A stretch of DNA of 64,000 nt, from positions 3,100,001-3,164,000 of the forward strand of contig JAUEDM010000005.1 in assembly GCA_033439685.1 (NCBI GenBank), written 5' to 3'. The notes beneath the pieces were generated by a model. That model was not told the origin of the DNA. It did not search any database and saw nothing but the letters and a program-made list of their open reading frames with translations. This DNA comes from Apodospora peruviana. Taxonomy: Eukaryota; Ascomycota; Sordariomycetes; Sordariales; Lasiosphaeriaceae. How positions within the stretch are numbered: position 1 is the stretch's first letter; the number at the start of each line of letters is the position of its first letter. Position numbers and translations under genes: made by a program. Shown here one piece after another: positions 43,983-54,392 of this stretch.

Positions 43983-46900
43983 ATGGGGTCTGTCCGAGGA
44001 CTGGCTAGTATCTTGCCCGCCGAGATGGATGGGAGGCTGTTTCCGCTTGGAGGCGCGCCTCACAGCGGTGGTGCAACTGCGACTGCGACTGCGCTGCCCG
44101 AACGGCCGGCACAGACCTCAGCGCTGCCTCCAGTCGCCGAGGTTCCATCGTCGCGTGGGCTGGAGAGGCTCTCCACCAGTAACCTTCGCGCGGCTTTCCG
44201 CCCCGGCATCAACACGCCGCAGAACACTGTTAGGTCCGTCACACCTGAACCCGCGGACGTGTCACTCGATATCCTCGACAGAAACAGTAGCGGTGTTCCA
44301 CTGCTGCCCCGTGGGTTTGGGTCCAGGTCACCGCAGACTTCGCCCCGGTCAATACCCAGCGCCGGCGGCGCATCTGGCCCTCCCCCTTTGCCGGCCAGAC
44401 GCCAAGGTCTGGTGTTCAACGATGCCTTGGCCGGCTCCTTCGACAGCATTTCGACGAGTCCCGCGCCGCGACAGCCGTCCTTTCGGCCCCGAACCCATAC
44501 CATGGATGGCGCTTTCCGTCAGCAACTTCCCCCTACCCTCGAGACACGCCACCGGGTGGGCTCCTTTTCGTCGTCCGGCTCACTCCCTGTCACCGATGAC
44601 TTGAGGCTCCCGCCGCTTCAGCCACCCTTCGAGTCGTACAGGCCCCCCGACTTGCAGATTCCGGCCAGTCAGCCTACACCGAAAGATAGAAAGTCGTCCG
44701 CGAGGAGCCGCCTGACAAAACGCCCGTCCTCTCGTCCATCTTCACCCTTGTCGTCTCCGCCGCCCTCTGTCGACTCATTGCCTCTACCTATTCCCACGAG
44801 CGACGCAAACAAGGTGCTGCTGTTGATGAAGAATTTGTGTGGCAAGATGCGCGGGGAGGTAGAGTACCAGAGGGAGCCTGGTGGGCTGTGGCGTGGTGGA
44901 ATCTGCTATATTGAGGACGAAAGGGGCAGCCTAATGTTTGACTCTGGCGAGAACGGCCCCTTCCATACGTCCCTCATTCCCGACCTCCGTGGGTGTCGAG
45001 TCCTTCCGACGAGTCGACCAGGAAACGACCGACGGTGCCTCGAAATAAGCAGCCCACAGCTCAGCATGAGTCTCCGGTTACGACCCTTGGTAGCAGAAGA
45101 GATGGACTTGTGGCTGGCAGCACTGCTATGTTGGCAGCAACTTCGGCCGGCCCCAGCAAAGCGTATGGGCAATGGTACCTCTCTGCCAGCACGACCAGAA
45201 ATGAGGCACCGCAGTTCGTCTTCTGGTTTCAGAGAGGTAGCCATCATCAAGGTTGGCAAAGTCATGTTGTGGGATAAAGGAGCTGCTACATCTCCGCGAG
45301 CCATTGTTAAACGCCCATCTACACGCGATCTGCGATCGTCACAGACTTCTTGGAGAAAAGTCTCTTGCATCCTGCAAGACAATGGTGAACTCAAACTGAT
45401 GACTGAAAACGACGTGAGCGTCCTCTCCGTTATTGAGTTGTCGCAGCTTGCGAGATCTGCTATCCAGCAGCTTGATAAGTCTGTTCTTGACGAAGACTAC
45501 TGCTTGGCAATTTTCCCCATATATTCCTCAACATCAACTCAACTGTCCATATTCAGACCCGTCTACATTTCCCTGGAGTCGAGGGTGCTCTTTGAGGTCT
45601 GGTTTGTCCTCCTGCGGGCCTTTACGATTCCCGATGTCTACAGCTTTGACTCTGCAATTGGAGGGCAAGTGTACGAGGTGACAAATCTGAATGAAGAGCC
45701 GACGGGAGAGGCTTTTAGGATTGAGAAGTCGATAGCTGTCAGAGTCACCGAGGCCAAGATCCGGGGCCGAACCATGACTTTGGAGGGGACTTCTGCCGAG
45801 CGACATGGAAAGAGTGCTGGGCAGGAGTTCGATGTCGGAAACTACCTGGCAGAGATCATTCTTGACGGGGAGGTCCGTACTAGGACGACCACCAAGACGG
45901 CGACCAACAACCCGTTCTGGAGAGAGGAATGCGTCTTCACGGATCTCCCATCTACACTACCCTACCTATCTGTGCTCCTCAAGAGAGTCGAAGGAAACCC
46001 TGAGGGCTTCAGTCACCAGCTACAAGCCACGCTTGGGCTACCCAAAACAGGAAATCTCACAGAGGTGCTGTGCGGGTCTGTTGATATTCCACTCCACCAA
46101 CTCGATCGAGGAAAGGACCATGAGCAATGGTTTCACATCTACGACGATAAGCAGGCATCTGTCGGCACCATGTTTGTCAAGGTCCACCACGAAGAACTCG
46201 TCGTGCTTTTCTCCAGGAACTACAAGCCTCTCTCCGAACTCCTGCATCGGTTTAGCTCTGGCTTGACTGCTCAGATCACGCAAGCGCTGCCCGGCAGCCT
46301 GCGTCGGGTTGCCGAAATATTGATCAATATATTCCAGGTCTCGGAAAGTACGACGGAATGGCTGATGAATATGGTCGAGGATGAAATTGACGGGATTGGA
46401 AACCAGGCAGTGATGAAGAAGCCGCGGTTCAGCCAGCGGCTCAAGTCCAATGAGTCTATCGATTCCACCAGTGACAGAGAGCAAATTGTTCGGGACATGG
46501 GCAAGTCGCTCCAAGGAGAGGCGAATTTGCTGTTCAGGGGTAATTCTTTGCTCACCCAAGCAATGGAGTTCCACATGCACCGGCTGGGAAAAGAGTATCT
46601 GGAAGAAACACTGGCTGCCAAAATCAATGAAATCAACGAGATGGACCCCGACTGCGAGGTGGATCCGTCCAAGATTCAGTCCGCGGACAGCATGCAGCAG
46701 CACTGGAACCTACTTATCCAGCTGATCACCGAGATTTGGGAATGCATCACCGCCTCGGCCGCTCGCATACCGCCAGAGATCAGGCACATTCTCAAGTACG
46801 TTCGAGCTGTCGCTGAGGACCGCTATGGGGACTTTCTGCGGACCGTGACATACACGTCTGTCTCCGGTTTCCTCTTTCTCCGCTTCCTCTGTCCCGCCAT

Positions 46901-47960
46901 ACTGAACCCCAAGCTCTTTGGCCTCCTGCGCGACTACCCTCGCCCGTCTGCGCAGCGTACCTTGACGTTGATTGCCAAAGGTCTGCAAGCTCTTGCCAAC
47001 CTCTCGACCATCGGCAAGAAGGAAACCTGGATGGAGCCGATGAATCGTTTTCTCAGCACGCAGCGCCAGGCTTTCAAGGATTTTCTAGACGAGGTCTGTG
47101 CGATTCCCGTCGAGCGCACAAATATGATCCTACCGGCATCCTACTCAACGCCCATCACGATCCTCGGCCGTCTGTCACCGGTTGCACGTGAGGGATTTCC
47201 CTCACTGCCACACCTCGTCGACCACGCTCGGAACTTTGCCGCCTTGGTCAAGCTGTGGGCCGAAGCACACCCAGTGTCTGCTAGTGCGTCGCAGGTCTAT
47301 GAGGGCGATCTGCTCGAATTCCACACGCTGTGCCTGATGCTTCACCAGCGCGCAATGGAGTGCTTTGCCCAAGTGGAGATCCAACGCACTGCCGACACCG
47401 CTAGCCAGGCCACCGAAGACCATCTGAGCGTGACGGACGCAATGGACCGTGTGCATCTGGGCGACCCACTAAACACGCTGTCGTCGTCTCAGAACGGCTC
47501 GGCTGTCTGGATGGACGGTGAAGGTCGTGCCCCAGGATCGTCGGGCAGCGAGATGGAGGCGTCTACGCCTCCGCTAACCAGCGCTAATAGGGAGATGCGG
47601 CAGCGTCGACGAGAGTCGAGCGCCCTGCGGCAGGTCTCGAAGGGGAGTGAGGCGTCCAGCCAGGGTGGAAGCGGAGGGACGGTGCGAGGTCTGCGTAACG
47701 GAATGCATCCACGAAAGTTCCTCAGTGGCTTTATCCGCAAGACACGAACAGCTTCGCCCGACCACCTCGCCACGACGACGGGCACGGCGGCTTCGAACTC
47801 GCCGGTCGTAGTAGGCAAAGAGCGTGACCGTGATCGAGAACGAGAACGTGATAGTGACCGGGAGAAGGAGAAGGGATGGGAGAGGGAGAGAGACGGGGAG
47901 CATATCAAGGTTCGGAAACAGGCTCCAGACTTTGTCGGAGTCGGCCTCCTGGCAGGATGA
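43983..47960 (+). CDS. Ras GTPase-activating protein, PH-C2-RasGAP (BUD2 type)
   Basis: A 1325-codon uninterrupted frame from ATG 43983. A Ser/Pro-rich disordered N-terminus (1-270) precedes a PH-like region (about 275-470), a C2 domain (about 585-730: YLAEIILDGEVRTRTTTK, NPFWREECVF) and the RasGAP domain (about 750-1060). The arginine finger is Arg852 in LFRGNSLLTQ, and the FLRFLCPAILNPKLFGLL block (about 960) is the family signature. The tail is Ser-rich, then Arg/Glu-rich (RERERDSDREKEK). Such proteins stimulate GTP hydrolysis by Ras/Rsr1-type GTPases; yeast Bud2 controls bud-site polarity, and fungal homologues are expected to act in polarised growth at the cortex. No intron is needed. 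It is convergent with the cyclophilin gene 638 bp downstream. Confidence 0.93.
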   Translation: MGSVRGLASILPAEMDGRLFPLGGAPHSGGATATATALPERPAQTSALPPVAEVPSSRGLERLSTSNLRAAFRPGINTPQNTVRSVTPEPADVSLDILDRNSSGVPLLPRGFGSRSPQTSPRSIPSAGGASGPPPLPARRQGLVFNDALAGSFDSISTSPAPRQPSFRPRTHTMDGAFRQQLPPTLETRHRVGSFSSSGSLPVTDDLRLPPLQPPFESYRPPDLQIPASQPTPKDRKSSARSRLTKRPSSRPSSPLSSPPPSVDSLPLPIPTSDANKVLLLMKNLCGKMRGEVEYQREPGGLWRGGICYIEDERGSLMFDSGENGPFHTSLIPDLRGCRVLPTSRPGNDRRCLEISSPQLSMSLRLRPLVAEEMDLWLAALLCWQQLRPAPAKRMGNGTSLPARPEMRHRSSSSGFREVAIIKVGKVMLWDKGAATSPRAIVKRPSTRDLRSSQTSWRKVSCILQDNGELKLMTENDVSVLSVIELSQLARSAIQQLDKSVLDEDYCLAIFPIYSSTSTQLSIFRPVYISLESRVLFEVWFVLLRAFTIPDVYSFDSAIGGQVYEVTNLNEEPTGEAFRIEKSIAVRVTEAKIRGRTMTLEGTSAERHGKSAGQEFDVGNYLAEIILDGEVRTRTTTKTATNNPFWREECVFTDLPSTLPYLSVLLKRVEGNPEGFSHQLQATLGLPKTGNLTEVLCGSVDIPLHQLDRGKDHEQWFHIYDDKQASVGTMFVKVHHEELVVLFSRNYKPLSELLHRFSSGLTAQITQALPGSLRRVAEILINIFQVSESTTEWLMNMVEDEIDGIGNQAVMKKPRFSQRLKSNESIDSTSDREQIVRDMGKSLQGEANLLFRGNSLLTQAMEFHMHRLGKEYLEETLAAKINEINEMDPDCEVDPSKIQSADSMQQHWNLLIQLITEIWECITASAARIPPEIRHILKYVRAVAEDRYGDFLRTVTYTSVSGFLFLRFLCPAILNPKLFGLLRDYPRPSAQRTLTLIAKGLQALANLSTIGKKETWMEPMNRFLSTQRQAFKDFLDEVCAIPVERTNMILPASYSTPITILGRLSPVAREGFPSLPHLVDHARNFAALVKLWAEAHPVSASASQVYEGDLLEFHTLCLMLHQRAMECFAQVEIQRTADTASQATEDHLSVTDAMDRVHLGDPLNTLSSSQNGSAVWMDGEGRAPGSSGSEMEASTPPLTSANREMRQRRRESSALRQVSKGSEASSQGGSGGTVRGLRNGMHPRKFLSGFIRKTRTASPDHLATTTGTAASNSPVVVGKERDRDRERERDSDREKEKGWERERDGEHIKVRKQAPDFVGVGLLAG

Positions 47961-48598
47961 TGGACCTGCTTCGCGGTAGTGATAAAAGTACATATAAAAT
48001 GAGCTTGCCCTACAGGGGTGATGTCAGTTGGATCAGCAGGAGGCGTCAAGGGAAGCGGGACATACATGAGATAAAGTTAAATGGCACGAGGCCATGGAAC
48101 AAATAGCCATCGGAAAAATATTGTTGTTATTTCAAGCAATAGCATGGCGTCCTTTTGTTGGCGATATTAGAAAGAGAAGGGAGGAGGAAGAGATCAGGGG
48201 AGCAATATATTGGATCTGGTTTTGCGTAGTGATACACCAAATAAACTTTTTTTTTTTGGCTAGAACAATCACTGTTTATGCTTGGCTGTGGAAATATCTG
48301 GAGGCTCATCACATCATAGAGGTAGCAGGTCACTCATTAACAACGAAGCATGGTCTGCGGCTATACCTCCCAACCAAGCTGCTATTGTTCCATCATCCCG
48401 GGAGGCTTGTGAAAAAGTGTGAGAACAAGTGCCCTGCTTCCCTGAACTCCGACTACCTAAAACCGAAACCGCAGGACCACCATATATCCGGGCCGACTCT
48501 CCTGTTCTCGTTTAATTGTGTGTCTCGTCCAAGACATGGTCTTGTATTTGAATACTCTTGCTTCGGTGGGAGTACGTGTTGCCACTACCTAGGTTATT
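47961..48598. other. Convergent 3' region
   Basis: 638 bp between the RasGAP and cyclophilin stop codons; it must hold both 3' UTRs. A T-rich stretch lies near 48246-48257. Nothing else is seen. Confidence 0.5.
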
Positions 48599-49816
48599 CT
48601 ACGTGAAGAACTTCTTGTACGCAGCCTTCTCCTTTGCCAGTCTCGCACTGGCGGCCTTCTTAACAGCAGCCAATTCGGAAGTGATGGCGGCATCTTCCGG
48701 CGCCAGCTTTTTGGCCTCCTCGAGACTCTTGAGCGCCGAGTCTTCGTCCTTCATGCGTACCTGCGCGTAGCCCCGGCGATACAGTGCCTTTGCCTTATCC
48801 TTGTCCGAGATGCTGACCACAGCCAGTGCGTTGTCAGCGGTGCGCACGCACTCGTCCCACGAGCTCAGCTTGAGGTTCATGAGGGCGGCGTTACTGTTCA
48901 GCGAGATGCGCAGGGCGTCCATTTTCTCTTTGGTCTCGGCTGGCTGCTTGTCAAGGTCCGGGTCCTCGTTCAAATATCGGAGGGCCTTTTGGTACTTGTC
49001 GAGCGCTACGCTGAGGTCGCCTGCCTTGAACGCCTTGTTGCCAAAGTCCTTGCAGTCTGTAGCGATCTTGAGAATGCGCGCGGCGGAGAGGGGCTGGTCA
49101 TTGTTGGCTTCATCTTCGGGGAAGTCCTCGTACTCGTCGCCGTAGGCATCGGCGGCTTTGGACTCGGCAGCTACGGCGTCTGAGGCGGACAGCTCGCCGC
49201 AGTCGAAAATAACGGCATCCCGGGTCGGCTTGTCATTTTGTGTGGTCAGGTTCTCGATCTGCCGCACGACGGACTTGCCACTGAGGACGTGGCCGAAGAC
49301 TACGTGCTTGCCGTCGAGGTGGGGAGTCGGGACGGTCGTAATGAAGAACTGGGAGCCATTGGTGTCTGCAGCGCAAAACAAAACTCATGTTAGCTCGTTG
49401 CCAGCTGCGTCATCAGGGCGACCGGGACCAAGGTTTCGGAGGTTGTGCGACTTACTTGCGCCAGCATTGGCCATGGACAAGAGAAACGGCCGGTCGTGCT
49501 TCAGAGTGAGGTTCTCGTCCTCGAACTTGGCGCCATAGATGGATTCGCCGCCAGTGCCATTGCCAGCGGTGAAGTCACCACCCTGGATCATGAATTGCTT
49601 GATAACGCGGTGGAAGCCAGAGCCCTTGAAGTGTAGGGGCTTGCCCATTTTGCCCATGCCCTTCTCGCCGGTGCACAAGGCGCGGAAGTTTTGGGCTGTC
49701 TTGGGCACGACATCGTCGTACAATTCGAATGTGATACGACCAGCCAGCTTACCGCCGATTGTGACATCAAAGAAGACGCGGCTGCGGCTCTTCTTTGGTT
49801 CCTCATTGGCCGCCAT
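48599..49816 (-). CDS. Cyclophilin 40 peptidyl-prolyl isomerase with TPR domain
   Basis: Exons 49816-49456 and 49365-48599, with a 90-bp intron (GTAAGT...CTGCAG) that splits the MANAGANTNGSQFF motif, give 375 residues. The cyclophilin domain (about 1-170) has the active-site FHRVIKQFMIQGGDFT and GSQFFITT blocks. After an acidic linker (DEYEDFPEDEAN), three TPR motifs follow (about 215-370: FGNKAFKAGDLSVALDKYQK, ALYRRGYAQVRMKDEDSALK). CYP40 (yeast Cpr6/Cpr7) binds the C-terminal MEEVD of Hsp90 and isomerises prolyl bonds in client proteins, in cytosol and nucleus. Length and architecture are standard. The start ATG 49816 is in good context (CGCCATGG on the complementary view). Confidence 0.95.
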
Positions 49817-50471
49817 GGTTGCGCGACGAGAGTGGGATAATGCGGTAACGGGTGAAACGACGACGACGAGGTTCTGTATGCAGTTGGACGGGCTGCGTTA
49901 CCTAGATTCTATTATCACATCCACAGGACGTTGGCGAACTTGAACTCAAGATGCTACAGACGGCGTTCGACTTACCTCTTTCTTTGGTCGAATACGCTCG
50001 TGTTCTGTTCTGGACAACCAAGGTTCTATTCAACAGCCTTAGTAGAAGTCGTGTGGGAAGATCAATTGGTACTCGAAGTATGCCTGGTATGCAGCTGGTG
50101 TCGGGGTCAGCTTGACGTGGGCTGGAGGCAGTAGCTGTATGAGTACTGCAGCTCCGAGCTTCGTGAACCTTCGATATTGGTGGGGTCGAAAACATTCTAG
50201 AACCGAAGCGGGCAGCTGAGAATGAGGGGAGGCCGCAGCAAAGCTCCCCCCCCACCCCCACCAACACGCTGCTCTCTCTGAAACGAATGTCACTAAGAGT
50301 TGGAGAAATCTAAGATGATGAATTAACATGTCCGGTTCTACGAACTTGGTTCAGCGACAGCGGTCCCGTTTTCTAGTCGCTGTTGGGGCTGTTGTTGCTT
50401 CGACTGCTTCTCCTGTTTTGGGGGTGTTGATATTTCGATGGTGACCTGTGTATATTCTGGGTTAGATACCT
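49817..50471. other. Intergenic region (cyclophilin promoter)
   Basis: 655 bp between the stop of the deacylase gene and the cyclophilin start, both on the minus strand. It contains a C-rich tract near 50247-50261. No gene is seen. Confidence 0.45.
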
Positions 50472-51148
50472 TCAGGATGCTGCATGGAACCCAGAGGCAG
50501 GAAAGGGGGCTCGTACAGGCCCGTCGTTCACCAGAGCAACCTGCATCATGGCCTGGAAAACGCCATCCTTGACCTTTTCTGCTGCGTAGCCTTCTTGCAC
50601 CTTGCGGTAGAAGAGCTGATACAGGTCCTTGGCCGCCTCGCCTCCCAAGGCCCCGTGGAAATCCGGCTTGCTACCCTTCTTTGTTGACGCCAAAAGGGTG
50701 AACTGGGACACTGTTGACGGGGCGATCAAAATTCTGATTTCTGCACGACTGACGGACGCAGGCTGCCTAAAACTTACCACACAGGACTTCACCGTTGATA
50801 TCCTGCACGCTTTTCTTCCACTGAGTCCGAGGTCGGGGTTGTTAGGCAGGAGTCGCACACGGGAGGATGGGGATGCTATTACACGGCCACCCGACTCGTC
50901 GTCCCAAAGCTTCATCTTGAGCACCTTGGCGGCCAGTGACTCGGCCTCTTTCTCAGTATCGCCAGGCGCGACGGCCGCGAACACCAGAACGCCTTTGCCG
51001 ATGGACGACACCAACTCCTGTTCCACCGTGACCGAGGCCGAAAGCACTCGTTGGAGAATGGCTGCAAACAGTGGCTTGGATCAGAACACACGCTGGGAAG
51101 GGGGTTGTGACGATGCTTTGTCTTATTTGGACGGTACGGACCCTTCAT
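50472..51148 (-). CDS. D-aminoacyl-tRNA deacylase (DTD)
   Basis: Four exons, 51148-51142 (only 7 nt: ATGAAGG), 51061-50883, 50820-50778 and 50710-50472, give 155 residues, matching the family length. Splicing restores the conserved start MKAILQRVLSASVTV, then GVLVFAAVAPGD, the block WDDESGGRWKKSVQDING, and the active-site motif SQFTLLA; the second motif reads ALVNDGPV. The enzyme removes D-amino acids (and glycine from tRNA-Ala) from mischarged tRNA in the cytosol, a proofreading step. Introns are 80, 62 and 67 bp with GT-AG ends; the first donor (GTCCGT) is weak. The 43-nt third exon and the 7-nt first exon make this gene easy to mispredict. Confidence 0.9.
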
Positions 51149-52292
51149 CTTGCGGTTTGTATTCGTAAATACCTAGGTAGTGAAAGGTGGTTGTCGTAGT
51201 AAATTAAAGGCCGTGCAGCAAGGAAACAAGATTTAATAAAACTCTCGAGGATCCGACAGCAAAAGCGGGCCGACGAGAGAACCAAGGCATGCGCTTGCGG
51301 CTCCTGGGTCTGCTATCTAGAGTCTACCCTGTAGTTTCACACGTGTAGCGATGTTCCAGATCGCCTCTAAATTCATTGTCTAATGAATTAGCCTAACAAA
51401 ACTTCACCAGTATCTACCTACCTTAGCTCCATACAATTGCAGGTACGAATAGCAAATGCCAGTTCTGAGCATGTACTTTCCAGATCCCTCCGACGGACAG
51501 GCTATTAACTTGATGGGACATGTGACGTGAAAGCATTCAGGTGCTGTCCATCTGCGGCTGAAAAGGCTGGTTGGAACCTTGACGGCCTTCAACAGCTGTC
51601 AAAAGGCCTGTGATGCGCAGCTCTTTACGGGGCAACCCCGGTTTCCACCCATTTATCGACCCAGAACACGGCAAAAGCCTCAAAGTATCGTATAACACGA
51701 TTCGTTAGTGTTTGGCCGCTTGATCCGCAAAATTTACTGGATATTTCTGCCCGATTGACTTGAGTTCTAACCTGCATGTTAGCGAGCTACTGGAAAATGT
51801 GGGTACGTCACGCCGGGCACGGTCACGCGGCTGGGGAAACGGAAAACACAGGCCACCGAAGGCCAACCGCGCTCAGCTGGGACCCGCTTTGATGTGGTCG
51901 GTCGCAGTCAGCCTGCCAGCCTGGTCTGTGTCCCGTTTCAACAGCTGCCTCTCAATCGACGACGACCCGTCGCTTCTCAGCACCGCAAACGGCAAAACAA
52001 CAAGCACTCCCGCCATTTGGCAACCAACATCGCGTAGTGCGACTTATTAACTGCCATCGGTACGTGATATTCTGCTGCAGCCATCTAGCGTCATTTAAGC
52101 TTTGCACATTTATTCACCGTCTCGAGCTGACAAGGAAGCTTCCGCAGAGAGCTCGCCCGACGACACCATTTAGTCCCCGATCAACGAGCTCTCGTCCTCG
52201 ACCTCGGATGCTCTTGAGCCGAGAAACCACTTCAGACGTCAGACTGCATACCCATATCTCTCCCCGAGGCGGCGCCGAACCTACCCGATACG
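51149..52292. other. Divergent intergenic region
   Basis: 1.14 kb between the deacylase (minus) and NOT3/5 (plus) starts, holding both promoters. A short frame at 51404-51592 has no features. No repeats of the left block are present. Confidence 0.45.
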
Positions 52293-54392
52293 ATGGCGGC
52301 GCGAAAACTGGCTCAGGAAGTCGACAAGTGCTTCAAAAAGGTGGCCGAGGGCGTCACCGAATTTGAGTCCATCTACGAAAAGATTGAGCAGTCTAATAAC
52401 CAGGCGCAAAAGGAAAAACTGGAAGACCAGCTCAAAAGAGAGATCAAGAAGCTGCAACGACTACGAGACCAGATCAAGACATGGGCGGCAGCGAATGACA
52501 TCAAGGACAAGGCGCCCCTGTTGGAACATAGGAGGCTGATAGAGACGGTTCGTCTTTTTGGACAACTAGCCAAATCGTGCGCTAACGCGTCCTGCCATTT
52601 TTTTTTTAGCAAATGGAGAAGTTCAAAGCTGTGGAGAAGGCGATGAAGACGAAGGCCTACTCCAAAGAAGGGTTATCTGCGGCCGCCAAGCTGGATCCCA
52701 AGGAGCAGGCCAAGATCGAAGCAGGCGAATTCTTGAGCGGTGTGGTCGACGAACTCGAACAGCAAATCGAGAGCCTCGAGGCCGAAGGGGAAGCAATACA
52801 GGCTACGATGAAGAAGGGCAAGGGCCACAGCGCCAAGGCGGATCGAATGGCCGAGATTGAGCGCATCATCGAGAAGCACAAGTGGCATCAAGGGAAGCTC
52901 GAACTGATACGGCGATCCCTGGAGAACGGAGGTGTCGAGGCCGAACAAGTGACCGACATAGAAGACAACATCAAATACTATCTAACCGATGGCATGAACC
53001 AGGACTACGTGGAAGACGACGGCATATACGACGAGCTGAATCTCGAGGAGGAGGAAGATGCCTACGGCATGGTCCAAGAAAATGACAAGGGGTCATCCCA
53101 GGATGCTCAATCGGTACAAGACGAACCTGCAGAGCCGGAACTGAAACCCGCACCTGTACCAACGGCGAAGCAGCGCGCTCCGGCGACGGAGACGGGAATA
53201 ACAGCTCCATCTGGGCGGCGTCCATCGACGCAACTAAAATCCCCCCTCCCGACGTTGGCAACAGTACATGCAACGCCGTTGCCAACCATCAGCAATGGCC
53301 CGTTGAATACGGTGCCGATGAAGCCGGCAACATTACCAACAAGGCCAGCCGGGGAAGGGCTGAAATATGCTAGCGCTGCAGCCGCGGCAGCCGCGAGCGA
53401 CAAGAACAACGTAGGCATCTCACCCTTACCACCACCGCCGTCAGCAACGCCGAGTGTGGGCATCTCGCCCTTACCGCCAGCGCATGCCAAGGTGAGCTCG
53501 ACGAGTTCTCCCAGTTCAACATCGATACAACCGATGGCACAAGAAAAGCCATCACACTCAGTTACGCCGACTGGAAACACCCAGACGACCATTGCTCCCA
53601 CACCAGGGTTGTCCAACAAGCCTGAGGTGTCTCGCGCCGGGGCGTCGAGAGGCAAGGCGCCCGCGCAACCGCCTGCGCCGGAATCTGCAGACTCAATATC
53701 CAAACGTGTGTTATTTCATCCTTTTGCATGTTTCAGTAATGTTAATTTTATTTATAGCAGGGCAAACTAATGGCATTGCCAACGGAATCAAACCGATCGC
53801 AGAGGAGGAGGAGGAAGAGTCAATATACCACCTCCCAGCCTCGTTGCAGGATCTCGTGGAGACGTTTGATGCGAATAAGAAGCGGTCGGCGCCCATCAAC
53901 ACCCCGACGACACAGAGAATGCAGGCCATGTCAGAAGCGAGCAAACCTGAAGTGGCGGATGCAGACGTACCACGCAATTACTACCCGGATGTAAAGTTTC
54001 ACACCTATACGCAGTTCCCACGAGAGCCCTTGGCGATATTCGACGATCCTCGACTCTATTCCCGCATTGACCCGGACACGCTCTTCTACGTCTTCTATTA
54101 CAAGCAAGGAACCTATCAGCAATACCTAGCGGCAAAAGCGCTCAAGGACCAGAGCTGGAGGTTTCATAAGCAGTACCAGACGTGGTTTCAGCGGCACGAG
54201 GAGCCAAAATCCATCACGGAGGAGTTTGAGCAGGGCACTTATAGGTTTTTTGACTACGAAAGCACCTGGTATGTACTAATGGCCGTTTTTGAACTTTAGT
54301 CATAGAAACTACTTGCTAACACATAAAACAGGATGAATAGGAGAAAAGCCGACTTCAAGTTCGCCTATAAGTTCCTCGAAGACGATGTATGA
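52293..54392 (+). CDS. CCR4-NOT complex subunit NOT3/NOT5
   Basis: Exons 52293-52547, 52610-53705, 53761-54268 and 54332-54392 (introns 62, 55 and 63 bp) give 639 residues. The N-terminal Not3 coiled-coil domain (1-230) starts ARKLAQEVDKCFKKVAEGV and includes QMEKFKAVEKAMKTKAYSK across the first splice. A Pro/Ser/Thr/Ala-rich linker follows, with VGISPLPP present twice and an eight-Ala run. The C-terminal NOT box has YHLPASLQDLVETFD, PVREPLAIFDD-like RLYSRIDPDTLFYVFYYKQG and ends NRRKADFKFAYKFLEDDV. The protein is a scaffold subunit of the deadenylase and transcription-regulating CCR4-NOT complex. For the second intron the donor after 53705 and the acceptor CAG at 53760 were chosen; using the TAG three bases earlier would add one residue. 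Confidence 0.93.
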
